The notes under the pieces were generated by a model that had not been told where the DNA came from, ran no database searches, and saw nothing but the letters and a program-made list of their open reading frames with translations. The translations under genes and the position numbers were made by a program. This document shows positions 49,646-58,644 of a stretch of DNA of 64,000 nt, one piece after another (positions within the stretch are counted from its first letter, which is position 1; every line of letters begins with the position of its first letter). Source of the stretch: Streptomyces mangrovisoli (lineage in GTDB: Bacteria > Actinomycetota > Actinomycetes > Streptomycetales > Streptomycetaceae); assembly GCF_000974985.2 (NCBI RefSeq), contig NZ_LAVA02000049.1, positions 1 to 64,000 on the forward strand, given 5' to 3'.

Positions 49646-49894
49646 GCGAATCACTCCTGAAGTCGTCGGTGGCGGCCGGTCCGTGCCGTGTGCGGGCGGC
49701 ACACCGGTCATGACCGAATCTACCTGCGGGCACTGACAGGGCCGGGCCGCCGGGGGTGGGCCCCGAGGCCGGGTCCGGGAGGATTCATCACGCGTTTCCC
49801 TTGGGGCGCCCGGCGGCTCATGGGTTGGTAGCCGCACATACCCGGGGGGTGGTGATCCCAACCACTTCTTGGTCCCTGCGGGGTTCCTACCCGT

Positions 49895-50398
49895 TCAGGA
49901 CGGGGTGTCGTCCTCCTGCTCCTCACCGTTCTCGGCGAGGACCGGGGAGGCGTGGTGGGACCAGAGCTTCCAGCCCTCGGAGGTGCGGCGGAAGACGTTC
50001 GTCGCGACGACGAGCTGGCCGACCAGGGGGCCGAGCTCGTCGTTCCCCTCGGGTGCGGGGCCGCCGCTGAGGATGTTCTCGGTGCAGTTCACCAGGGCGG
50101 TGTCGCCGGTGACGGAGACGTGCACGTCCGTGAGGAAGAACTGTATGTAGTCGGTGTTCGCCATGATCAGGGCGTACGACCGCAGGACCTCGGCGCGTCC
50201 GGTGAGGACCGGCCAGCCGGGGTGCACGCAGGAGATCACCCCGGTGTCGGCCGGGTCGTGGTACGACTCGTCGACGCCGAGGTCGGCGGGGGTGAGCCAG
50301 AGGGCGGACAGCTCGTCGAAGTCGCCTCGCTCGAGTGCCTCGTAGAAGGCCGTGTTCGCGGCCTCGACCTGTTCGACGTCGGTGTGTGCGGTGCTCAC
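49895..50398 (-). CDS. NTF2-like (SnoaL_3-type) protein in the folate operon
   Basis: 167 residues. NTF2-fold pattern: EAANTAFYEALERGDFDELSALW at the start, VISCVHPGWPVLTGRAEVLRSY, and TNVFRRTSEGWKLWSHHASPV at the end. Such proteins are usually encoded in actinobacterial fol operons but their role is unknown; it is not related in role to the SnoaL-like cluster proteins. The GTG at 50398 overlaps the folP stop (GTGA), so the two are coupled. Confidence 0.85.
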   Translation of the reverse strand: MSTAHTDVEQVEAANTAFYEALERGDFDELSALWLTPADLGVDESYHDPADTGVISCVHPGWPVLTGRAEVLRSYALIMANTDYIQFFLTDVHVSVTGDTALVNCTENILSGGPAPEGNDELGPLVGQLVVATNVFRRTSEGWKLWSHHASPVLAENGEEQEDDTPS

Positions 50399-51300
50399 CG
50401 GGCTCCTTCGGGGCGGTCCGCGCCCGGCGCGTTCCCTCCGGCGCGCGCTCCTTCCACGGCGCGCGCGACCCGTACGGCGTCCGCTGTAGCGCGCACCTCG
50501 TGCACGCGCACCGCCCACGCGCCGTTGTGCGCCGCGATCGCCGACACCGCCGCCGTGGCCGCGTCGCGTTCGCGCGCGGGCGGCGGGGCGGCCTGCGGGC
50601 CGGCCAGGACGCGGCCGAGGAACCGCTTGCGGGAGGCGGCGACGAGGACCGGGTGGCCGAGGGCGAGCAGCCGGTCGAGGTGGGCGAGGAGGATCAGGTC
50701 GTGTTCGGCCTCCTTGGAGAAGCCGAGGCCGGGGTCGACGACGATCCGGTCGGGGGCGATGCCGCCCGCCAGGACGGCCTCCACGCGCCCGTGGAGCTCC
50801 GCGACCACTTCGGCGACGACGTCGTCGTACGTCCCCTGGACGTTGCCGCCCTGGAGGAAGCCGCGCCAGTGCATGACGACGAAGGGGGCGCCGGAGTCGG
50901 CGACGACCGGGATCATCGCAGGGTCGGCGAGGCCGCCGCTGACGTCGTTGACGAGGGCCGCGCCGGCGGCGAGGGACTGCTCGGCGACGGAGGCGCGCAT
51001 GGTGTCGACGGAGACGGTGACGCCCTCGGAGGCCAGCCCCCGGACCACCGGGATGACCCGCCGGAGTTCCTCGGCCTCGTCGACGCGGGTCGCGCCGGGC
51101 CGGGTGGACTCGCCGCCGACGTCGACCAGGTCGGCGCCCTCGGCAACCAGTTCGAGGCCGTGTTTGACCGCGGCGGTCGTGTCGAACCAGCGGCCGCCGT
51201 CCGAGAAGGAGTCGGGGGTCACGTTGATGACGCCCATCACCGCGCAGCGGTCCCACTCGGGAAGCCCTGTGACGCGCCCGCGCCCGTGCACCGTACTCAT
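50395..51300 (-). CDS. folP: dihydropteroate synthase
   Basis: 301 residues, TIM barrel. GVINVTPDSFSDGG, the DVGGESTRPGA loop, LVNDVSGG and DPGLGFSKEAEHD are diagnostic; the late SRKRFLGRVL loop holds the sulfonamide-site residues. It condenses p-aminobenzoate with the pterin pyrophosphate. First gene of the folP-NTF2-folB-folK minus-strand operon; 124 bp separate it from the lysylphosphatidylglycerol-synthase-like gene upstream. Confidence 0.96.
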   Translation of the reverse strand: MSTVHGRGRVTGLPEWDRCAVMGVINVTPDSFSDGGRWFDTTAAVKHGLELVAEGADLVDVGGESTRPGATRVDEAEELRRVIPVVRGLASEGVTVSVDTMRASVAEQSLAAGAALVNDVSGGLADPAMIPVVADSGAPFVVMHWRGFLQGGNVQGTYDDVVAEVVAELHGRVEAVLAGGIAPDRIVVDPGLGFSKEAEHDLILLAHLDRLLALGHPVLVAASRKRFLGRVLAGPQAAPPPARERDAATAAVSAIAAHNGAWAVRVHEVRATADAVRVARAVEGARAGGNAPGADRPEGAR

Positions 51301-51424
51301 GGCTCCAGCCTAGGCCCCCTGTGGTCGCAGCCCTTTCCCGCGCGGGCGGGAGCACCGGGGACGGCGGTGGCCCGAGCGGGGCCCCAGGGCTGGAGGGGTG
51401 GGGCGTCCGCTCGGGCCGGTCCGG

Positions 51425-53260
51425 TCAGGCCGCTCGTATGTCGCGCTCCGCGCGGCTGTGGGCGCACGCGCGGGGAGCGGTGGTGCGGCGGCGCAGGAAG
51501 CGGGGGAGCGGCAGCGCGAGGTTCACGAAGCCCTCGGCCTGCATCGCGGCGAAGCCGATGCGCGGCAGGTCCCCGGAGGCGCGGTAGACCACGAAGCGGG
51601 GCTCCCAGCGGGGCTGGAACTTCGCGTTGAACTTGTACAGCGACTCGATCTGGAACCAGCGCGAGAGGAAGACCAGCAGTCCGCGCCAGGCGCGCAGCAC
51701 CGGGCCCGCCCCGATCTTCTCCCCGCGCGCGAGGGCCGCGCGGAACATCGCGAAGTTCAGGGAGATCCGGGCGATGCCGAGCTTCGGGGCCGCCTGGAGG
51801 GCGGCGACGATCAGCAGTTCGTTCATGCCCGGGTCGGCGGCCCGGTCGCGGCGCATGAGGTCGAGGGAGACTCCGTCCGCGCCCCAGGGGACGAAGTGCA
51901 GGATGGCCTTCAGGTCGCCGTAGGGGCCGGGGACCTCGTCGGTCTTGTGGGCGGTGGCGATGAGGCAGTCGCCGTCGGAGGCGTCGCCGATGCGGCCGAG
52001 TGCCATGGAGAAGCCGCGCTCGGTGTCGGTGCCGCGCCAGTCCTCCGCGGCCCGCCGGATCCGGTCGAGTTCGGCCTCGCCGAGGTCACGGATGCGCCGT
52101 ACCCGGGTTTCGTAACCGGCTCGCTCGATGCGCTTGACCATCTGGCGCACGTTGCGCATCGCACGGCCGGCGAGCGAGAAATCCGCGACGTCCACCACCG
52201 CCTCGTCGCCGAGTTCGAGGGCGTCCAGGCCCGTCTCGCGGGTCCACACCTCGCCGCCGGTCTCGGAGCAGCCCATGACGGCCGGGGTCCAGGAGTGGGC
52301 CTTGGCCTCGTCCATGAACCGCTCGATGGCGCCGGGCCAGGCCTCGACGTCGCCGATCGGGTCGCCGCTGGCGAGCATCACGCCGGAGACCACCCGGTAG
52401 GTGACGGCGGCCTTGCCGCTGGGCGAGAAGACGACGCCCTTGTCGCGGCGCAGCGCGAAGTGACCGAGGGAGTCGCGCCCGCCGTGCTTGTCGAGGAGGG
52501 CGCGCAGCTGTGACTCGTCCTCAGGCGTCAGCCGTGCGGCGGGGTGTTCGGGGCGGAAGGCGAGGTAGACCGTGGTGACCGCGGTGAGCCAGCCGAGGGC
52601 GCCCAGCGAGAAGGCCACCGTCCAGGAGGTGTTGCCCTGGTAGTCCAGTGGGCCCTCGAAGCCGAAGAGGCCGTAGACGACGTGCGTCAGCCGGTCGGCC
52701 AGGCTCGGGTCGCCGACCATGCGGTGCGGGTGGACGCTGACGATCACCAGCCCCAACGCGAGGGAACCCGCGCCCATGAGGACGAAGTTGGCCAGTGCCC
52801 GCCACCGGCTGCGCGGGTCGGGCAGGGCCGCGAACTCGTCGCGGTGGCGCAGCAGCGGCAGGAGCAGCGCCGCCGAGATGAGCGCGCCGGTGATCGAGTG
52901 CCGGTACACGAACTGGGCCGCGGCGCCCGCCGGCAGCAGCACCACGGCCGACCGCCAGGCCCGCCGCTTGCGCCGCTTGAGCCCGTGCGCCAGCACCAGC
53001 AGCAGCACGCCCACGCTGAGCGAGAGGGCCGCGGCGAAGGGGCCGAACGAGCCCGGCAGCACCTCGGCCATGGCGTGCATACGGCTGTGACGGAAGCGCG
53101 GGAACACGCCCGCGGCAATGTCGAGGACGCCCACGAGGGCGCACGCCTTGCCGATGAAGGCGGGAACGGCCTCGGGGCGGGGGCCGCGCACTATGCGCAG
53201 CGCCCGGTGCGATCGGCCCGGAACCCCGCCCGACAATTCCCCATCTATCCTGACAGACAT
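51425..53260 (-). CDS. MprF/LysX-like phosphatidylglycerol aminoacyltransferase family protein
   Basis: 611 residues. About six hydrophobic segments in the first 230 residues, then a cytosolic DUF2156 (GNAT-like) catalytic domain from about 245: GKAAVTYRVVSGVMLASGDPIGD, GDEAVVDVADFSL, RAMRNVRQMVKRIERAGY, and LDLMRRDRAADPGMNELLI. MprF-type enzymes transfer Lys or Ala from tRNA to phosphatidylglycerol, lowering surface charge. No lysyl-tRNA-synthetase domain is fused. Specificity is not predictable. Confidence 0.85.
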   Translation of the reverse strand: MSVRIDGELSGGVPGRSHRALRIVRGPRPEAVPAFIGKACALVGVLDIAAGVFPRFRHSRMHAMAEVLPGSFGPFAAALSLSVGVLLLVLAHGLKRRKRRAWRSAVVLLPAGAAAQFVYRHSITGALISAALLLPLLRHRDEFAALPDPRSRWRALANFVLMGAGSLALGLVIVSVHPHRMVGDPSLADRLTHVVYGLFGFEGPLDYQGNTSWTVAFSLGALGWLTAVTTVYLAFRPEHPAARLTPEDESQLRALLDKHGGRDSLGHFALRRDKGVVFSPSGKAAVTYRVVSGVMLASGDPIGDVEAWPGAIERFMDEAKAHSWTPAVMGCSETGGEVWTRETGLDALELGDEAVVDVADFSLAGRAMRNVRQMVKRIERAGYETRVRRIRDLGEAELDRIRRAAEDWRGTDTERGFSMALGRIGDASDGDCLIATAHKTDEVPGPYGDLKAILHFVPWGADGVSLDLMRRDRAADPGMNELLIVAALQAAPKLGIARISLNFAMFRAALARGEKIGAGPVLRAWRGLLVFLSRWFQIESLYKFNAKFQPRWEPRFVVYRASGDLPRIGFAAMQAEGFVNLALPLPRFLRRRTTAPRACAHSRAERDIRAA

Positions 53261-53465
53261 CGCATCCCGTAGTTCTGCGAGAGACCTTGGACCCGGTGCC
53301 CGATTCGGGCATCCGGCGACATTGCGCCCTCTAGGACGGTGTCTCGGGGAGAGAGGTTCACTCCCTTTCGGAAAGCCGGTTCAAAGGCCAAGGAAAGCCC
53401 GGGGCAAGGCCACACGACAGTTGTGTCGTCCGTCCCGTGCGCGGAACGCAGGACGGATTGGGCTC

Positions 53466-54605
53466 ATGAGTCTCACGAGCAACACAGTGCTGGTGGTGAT
53501 GGTCTCGCTCGCCGTGCTGCTGTTCGCCGGCACGGTCTGGCTGTGGCCGCGGCTCGCCCGGTGCGGCTGGCGGTCCGTCGGCGGGCGGATCGGTCTGCTG
53601 CTGTGCACCCAGGTCGTCCTGTTCGCCTCGGTGGGGCTGGCGGCCAATCAGGAGTTCGGCTTCTACGCCAGTTGGGCCGACCTGCTCGGGAAGGAGACCG
53701 CGCAGGGCGTCGTCGTGGAGCAGGCCGCGCGCGGGGCGCACGGCGCGCCGGGCGGCGGGCCGCTCGAAGTGCTCGACACCGCGCGCGTGGCGGGCGTGGA
53801 CGGGTCGCGTCCCCAGGTGGACGGCCAGATCCAGAAGGTCGACATCGTCGGGCGTACGACCCGTGTCGCCACGCCCGCCTACGTGTATCTGCCGCCGGAG
53901 TACTTCCAGCCGCGGTACCGCACCCGTACGTTCCCCGCGGCCGTCGTCCTCACGGGCTACCCCGGCACCGCCCAGGCGCTGGTGACCAAACTGCACTACC
54001 CGCGCACGGCGCTGGAGCTCGCCAAGAACGGCCGCATGCAGCCGATGATCCTCGTGATGCTGCGGCCCACGGTGGCGCCGCCGCGCGACACCGAGTGCGT
54101 GGACGTACCCGGCGGTCCCCGGACGGAGTCGTTCTTCACCAGGGATCTGCCGGACGCGGTGGCCGCGCACTACAGAGTGGGCCGGAAAGCGGGCAACTGG
54201 GGTGTCATCGGTGATTCCACGGGCGGCTACTGCGCTTTGAAGTTCGCCATGCACCGTCCCGGCGCGTTCGCGGCGGCCGCAGGACTCTCGCCGTACTACA
54301 AAGCGCCGATCGACCCCACGACCGGAGATCTCTTCCATGGGGACGGGAATCTGCGCGATCACGCCGATCTGTGGTGGTTGCTCGATCACGAGGCCGCACC
54401 CGACACCTCATTGCTCGTCAGCAGCAGCAAGGTCGGTGAGGCGAACTACCGGGCGACGCTCAGGTTCGTGGAGCGGGTCAGGGCCAAGGGGACGACCCGG
54501 ATCGCGTCGATCATCCTCGAGAGCGGCGGGCACAACTTCAACACCTGGCGCCGGGAGATCCCGGCGGCTCTGCAATGGATGAGCGGGAAGCTCAGCGGCC
54601 GTTGA
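53466..54605 (+). CDS. membrane-anchored esterase (esterase D / antigen-85-like)
   Basis: 379 residues. Two hydrophobic helices at the N-terminus (about 8-26 and 40-58), then an alpha/beta hydrolase domain. Seen are YVYLPPEYF, VVLTGYPGTAQAL, the nucleophile elbow GDSTGGYCALKFA, and a terminal ESGGHNFNTW with the catalytic His. It resembles mycolyltransferase/esterase D relatives that act outside the membrane. Substrate unknown. Confidence 0.82.
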   Translation: MSLTSNTVLVVMVSLAVLLFAGTVWLWPRLARCGWRSVGGRIGLLLCTQVVLFASVGLAANQEFGFYASWADLLGKETAQGVVVEQAARGAHGAPGGGPLEVLDTARVAGVDGSRPQVDGQIQKVDIVGRTTRVATPAYVYLPPEYFQPRYRTRTFPAAVVLTGYPGTAQALVTKLHYPRTALELAKNGRMQPMILVMLRPTVAPPRDTECVDVPGGPRTESFFTRDLPDAVAAHYRVGRKAGNWGVIGDSTGGYCALKFAMHRPGAFAAAAGLSPYYKAPIDPTTGDLFHGDGNLRDHADLWWLLDHEAAPDTSLLVSSSKVGEANYRATLRFVERVRAKGTTRIASIILESGGHNFNTWRREIPAALQWMSGKLSGR

Positions 54606-54751
54606 TGAGGACGGTTCCGGGGCGGTTCGGGGAACGGAGAAGGGGCCATTGATAAACCCGGGTTTGCCGGGGCCCGGCCAAAGCAACGGTATGGCTGTGT
54701 TTTTACGGGGCGGGGCGCCACGATTCGCCTACGCGCGGTAAGTTTCTGGCC

Positions 54752-56506
54752 ATGCCACGTGGACGTCATCGCCATTCCCCGCCTCTGCACAGGCTGCTGC
54801 CCCCCTCGGTGATCGCAGGCGTCTCTCTGATCTGCGCTTTCGGCCCTTGGGCGTTCGACGATCCGGCCGTGCTCCGGATGTTCGCCGCGGTGGCCGCCGC
54901 CACGGCGGTCGTCGGAGCAGCCGTCATGCGCCGCTGGGACGCGCAGGCGGGCAAACAGGTCGCCGACCTCGAGCGCGCGCGGGCGAGCGACGAGTGGCGG
55001 CACGACGAGAAGGTCGCCGAACTGGAGACCGACCTCGAGGAATCCCGTGAGCTGCGCGCCAAGCTGGAGCAGCGGCTGCGTGCCAAGCGCGCCGAGCTCG
55101 CCGGCCTGCGCAACGAGCACGCCTCGCTGCTGCGCCGCTACGCGACCGCGGAGACCGAGCGGGCCACCGCGCTCGAGGGCCGCCGCCTGCTGGAGATAGA
55201 GGCGACCACGCCGGCCCGCGAGCTGACCGCGGGACCGTCGGCCGGCACCTCCGACGAGACCGCCGGGGCCCACGAGGGCGACGAGCGGGACGCGTACGGC
55301 GAGCACGACGACGTGTACGAGGACGCCGAGGACTTCGACGACCTCGAACTGCTGGCGGACGACGAGACGGACGACGAGGCGGACGACGAACTCGACGCGG
55401 CCGGGCAGGCCGACGCCGAGCCGACGGATGCCGAGCACGGCGATGCCGAGCGGGCCGACGCCGCGCACGAGGACGAGGGCGAGCAGGAGGAGGCGCCCGC
55501 GGTGTTCTCCCCGGCGGGCTCCCAGCTGTTCCTGCGGGCCAAGGCCGCGCTCTCCCGCTTCGACGACGAGCCCCGGACCACGACGGCCGCCGGTGCGGCC
55601 GACGAGGCCGTAGAGGCCGTAGACGCCGTGGCGCAGGAGTCCGCGTCCGAGCCGGACGCGGAGACCGAGGCGGCTGCCGAGACCGACGAGACCCGTGAGT
55701 CCGACGAGACCGGCGAGACCGGCGAGTCCGATGGGACGGCCGCCTCTGCCGAGACGCCCGGGGCTCCCGAGTCCGCGGAGGCTTCCGGGGCCGACGAGGC
55801 TCCCGAGACCGCGGTGCCCGCACAGCGGTCCGGCGACGCGACGGGTGACGCAGCGGGCGACGCGGCGGAGTCCGCGAAGCCTTCGGTGCCCGCGCAGGCC
55901 ACGGAGACCGCACAGGTCACGGAGACCGCACAGACCGCGGAGGCCACCGAGCGCGCGGAACCCTCCGTGCCGTCGCAGGCGGCGCGGGCTTCCGAGCCGG
56001 CCGGGTCCGTCGAGTCCGTCGAGGCGTCGGAGCAGGCGGAGTCCGATGCGGTCGCCAAAGGGGACGTGACGCGGCAGACCGCCGACGCCCCGCGGGAGGA
56101 CGACGCGGAGGGGCAGCCCGAGGCGGCCGACGAGCACGCCCACGCGGCCGCCGCCACCCCGGCGCGGACCGGTAAGCCGGTCCAGCAGCCCACCGGGCAC
56201 TTCACCGTGCCGACCGCCGTCGCCGTCGTACCGGCAGCGCCCGTACGACGTCCGGCGGTCCAGGGCGGCTTCGACTTCTTCGGCACGCAGAAGGGGGCCG
56301 AGCCCGGCTCCCTGGAGCACGCGCACAACGAGGACCTCGCCGATGTCGCCGGACAGGAGGCCCTCGCCGTCCACAAGGCGGAGGCCGAGTCCGAGTTCAA
56401 GCCCGCCCACGAGAGCACGCGCGCGGTGGGTCAGGTCATCGACCTGACCGCGCACGACGAGACCGAGCAGATCGACCTCGACGGTCTGCGCAGCAGGGTC
56501 TCCTGA
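54752..56506 (+). CDS. membrane protein with coiled coil and long acidic repeat tail
   Basis: 584 residues. Residues 1-35 are basic, then two hydrophobic helices (about 19-34 and 43-58). A coiled coil follows at about 65-130 (LERARASDEWRHDEKVAELETDLEESRELRAKL pattern), then about 350 disordered residues rich in Asp, Glu, Ala, Thr and Ser, with ETAE/TETAQ- and DDEADDE-like repeats. The C-terminus is more ordered (GGFDFFGTQKG, GQVIDLTAHDETEQIDLDGL). Homologues are found in Streptomyces near folP in my memory; function unknown. Confidence 0.75.
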   Translation: MPRGRHRHSPPLHRLLPPSVIAGVSLICAFGPWAFDDPAVLRMFAAVAAATAVVGAAVMRRWDAQAGKQVADLERARASDEWRHDEKVAELETDLEESRELRAKLEQRLRAKRAELAGLRNEHASLLRRYATAETERATALEGRRLLEIEATTPARELTAGPSAGTSDETAGAHEGDERDAYGEHDDVYEDAEDFDDLELLADDETDDEADDELDAAGQADAEPTDAEHGDAERADAAHEDEGEQEEAPAVFSPAGSQLFLRAKAALSRFDDEPRTTTAAGAADEAVEAVDAVAQESASEPDAETEAAAETDETRESDETGETGESDGTAASAETPGAPESAEASGADEAPETAVPAQRSGDATGDAAGDAAESAKPSVPAQATETAQVTETAQTAEATERAEPSVPSQAARASEPAGSVESVEASEQAESDAVAKGDVTRQTADAPREDDAEGQPEAADEHAHAAAATPARTGKPVQQPTGHFTVPTAVAVVPAAPVRRPAVQGGFDFFGTQKGAEPGSLEHAHNEDLADVAGQEALAVHKAEAESEFKPAHESTRAVGQVIDLTAHDETEQIDLDGLRSRVS

Positions 56507-56520
56507 ACAACCGTCGGAGG

Positions 56521-56558
56521 CGGGGCGGGTCATCGGCAACGGCCGAGGACCCGCCCCG
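56521..56558. terminator. hairpin terminator after the acidic membrane protein gene
   Basis: 11-bp stem (CGGGGCGGGTC / GACCCGCCCCG) with an internal CGG/CCG extension in the loop. The following 56570-56700 has a twice-copied GGTGATCCGGCGGCCCGG unit and nothing else. Confidence 0.7.
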
Positions 56559-56715
56559 TTCCGGTTCCCGGCGGTCCGGCGCCGCGGCGATCAGGCGGCT
56601 CGGGCGGCCGGGTGATCCGGCGGCCCGGTGGCCCGGCGATCGTTCGGCTCGGCGGTCGGGTGATCCGGCGGCCCGGCGAGCGCCGGGGGTCTCGTCCGTC
56701 TTCCGTCCCCGCCGC

Positions 56716-58110
56716 TCAGCTCATCCAGCGGTCCGGGCGGGCGGTCCCGCGGCCGGTCCGTGAGCGTTCCGCCTGACCGTGCATCAGCTCAGCGGCCTCC
56801 TGGGCGTCCCGCAGCCGTGCGCTGACCGTCTTGTTCGCCCCCGTGTCCACGTGCACGTCCGCGAGCCGCCAGAGCCGCTTCCAGGGCCCCTGGGTGAGCC
56901 GGACGCTCTGCACCTTGGCGTGCGGCACCAGCGTCACCTTCCGGCGCAGCAGCCCGCGCCGTGTCACGAACACCGCCTCGGTGACCGCCACCCCGTTCCC
57001 GCGCCACCACACCGGAGCGCACCAGGCCGCCCGCCGGGGCGGCCGTGCCGACTCCACCGGCACCCGTACGCCGGGCAGTACGCGCGCCACGACCTCCTCC
57101 GCGACCGCGCGGGGCGCGACCGGCACGAGCACCGAGTTCGACGACCCGGCCACGTGCAGCTCGACCCGCACCCAGCCGCCCCCGCCCCCGCCCCCGGCCG
57201 CGCCGGAGCGGCGGGACCCGACCCACCGCCACAGCAGCGGCTGCACGATCCGGACCGTCTGCACCCGTCCCGGCGGCACGGTCTCGTGCGTGCGGTCGAG
57301 CAGCCCGTGGTCGATGCGCAGGCCGTCCGGGGACTCGCTCACCGTCCAGTCGTACTCCGCCACGTACCGGCCGAAGCTGCTCGCGGCCGCCGCGCCCAGC
57401 AGCGGCAGGCCGCCCGCGAGGACCGGCACCGGGCTGTGCGTGGCGAACCACAGGAGCGGCAGGACGACCAGCGCGGCGCCCAGCGACCCCCAGGTGCGCC
57501 CGGTCAGCGCCAGCGCCCCGGCCAGCACGCCCGGCGGGACCCGCAGCAGCCGCCGGGCCGGGGCCTCGCCGACCTCGTGGGCCGTCTCGGGGGCGAAACC
57601 AGCCGCACGGGCGAGCAGTTCGGCCCGCAGCGCCCGCGCGTCGCCCTCGCCGAGGAACGCGAGCTCGTCCTTCTTGTCGGTGCCCACGACGTCTATGCGC
57701 AGCTTCGCGACGCCCGCGACCCGCGCGAGCAGCGGCCGGCCCACGTCGATCGCCTGGATCCGCTCCAGGCGGATGTGGGCGGTGCGCCGGAACACCAGCC
57801 CGGTGCGGATGCGCAACTCCGCGTCCGTCACCGCGAAGTGGGTGAACCACCAGGTCAGGAAGCCATAGAGGGCGGCGGCCGGCACGAACACCGCGACCGC
57901 GACCAGCAGCGTCGTGGCGGTCAGCCGGGTCAGCTGCCGCTGCGCCTGGTCGGGGTCGTGCACGGCCCATCCGATCAGCACCGCGACGGGCGCCCAGGCC
58001 CGCCGCAACGGCGTCACGGGATGCAGCCGCCGCTCACCGTGCCGTACGTCCGCACGGGCGCGTACGGGGTCCTGGCCGCGTACGCCCTCCTCGGCGCCCG
58101 GCGCCGTCAC
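56716..58110 (-). CDS. bacterial PH-domain (YdbT-like) membrane protein, large
   Basis: 464 residues. Three bPH2 (DUF304) units, each preceded by hydrophobic segments: AVTDAELRIRTGLVFRRTAHIRLERIQAIDV, then SESPDGLRIDHGLLDRTHETVPPGRVQTVRIVQP, and VAVTEAVFVTRRGLLRRKVTLVPHAKVQSVRL. YdbT/YdbS-like pairs in Firmicutes affect membrane stress and antibiotic resistance; role here unknown. The GTG at 58110 overlaps the stop of the small PH gene (GTGA). A poly-Gly linker (GGGGGGG) lies near residue 320. Confidence 0.85.
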   Translation of the reverse strand: MTAPGAEEGVRGQDPVRARADVRHGERRLHPVTPLRRAWAPVAVLIGWAVHDPDQAQRQLTRLTATTLLVAVAVFVPAAALYGFLTWWFTHFAVTDAELRIRTGLVFRRTAHIRLERIQAIDVGRPLLARVAGVAKLRIDVVGTDKKDELAFLGEGDARALRAELLARAAGFAPETAHEVGEAPARRLLRVPPGVLAGALALTGRTWGSLGAALVVLPLLWFATHSPVPVLAGGLPLLGAAAASSFGRYVAEYDWTVSESPDGLRIDHGLLDRTHETVPPGRVQTVRIVQPLLWRWVGSRRSGAAGGGGGGGWVRVELHVAGSSNSVLVPVAPRAVAEEVVARVLPGVRVPVESARPPRRAAWCAPVWWRGNGVAVTEAVFVTRRGLLRRKVTLVPHAKVQSVRLTQGPWKRLWRLADVHVDTGANKTVSARLRDAQEAAELMHGQAERSRTGRGTARPDRWMS

Positions 58111-58613
58111 AGTCCCGCCGATCGGGCCTCGCCGAGCTCGGTGAGCCGGTCGCGGAGCCGCTCCGCCTCGGCGGGGTCGAGGCCGGGGATCGCCGCGTCC
58201 GTGGCGGCGGCCGCGGTGTGCAGCTGCACGCGCGCCAGCCCGAAGTACCGCTCGACCGGCCCGGAGGTGACCTCGACCAACTGCATCCGGCCGTACGGCA
58301 CGACCGTCTCCTGGCGCCACAGCACACCCCGGCTGAGCAGCAGGTCGTCGGCGCGCTCCGCGTAGCGCCAGCTGCGCCAGTTGCGGCCGAGCAGCACCCA
58401 GCCCCACGCCGCCGCCGCGAGCGGCAGCAGCCCGGACGCCGCCCAGAGCGGCCCGGCGAACAGCCCCGCCGGCACCGCCAGCAGCACCGCGGCCGCCCCC
58501 AGCCACACGACCAGCAGCAGCCGCCGCATCCGCAGCAGCCCCGGTGGCAGGCCGGTCCACACGGGCTCGCCCGCCGCCGCCGCGATGCCGCCCCCTGCGC
58601 TCCCCGTCTCCAT
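58107..58613 (-). CDS. bacterial PH-domain (YdbS-like) membrane protein, small
   Basis: 168 residues. Two hydrophobic helices (about 30-45 and 52-72) followed by one bPH2 domain (ERADDLLLSRGVLWRQETVVPYGRMQLVEVTSGPVERYFGLARVQLHT). It is the first gene of a coupled pair with the larger PH protein and divergent from nuoD. ATG 58613; no strong ribosome binding site. Confidence 0.82.
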   Translation of the reverse strand: METGSAGGGIAAAAGEPVWTGLPPGLLRMRRLLLVVWLGAAAVLLAVPAGLFAGPLWAASGLLPLAAAAWGWVLLGRNWRSWRYAERADDLLLSRGVLWRQETVVPYGRMQLVEVTSGPVERYFGLARVQLHTAAAATDAAIPGLDPAEAERLRDRLTELGEARSAGL

Positions 58614-58644
58614 GCAGTCAGCGTACGTAGGAGAGACTGTGCCC

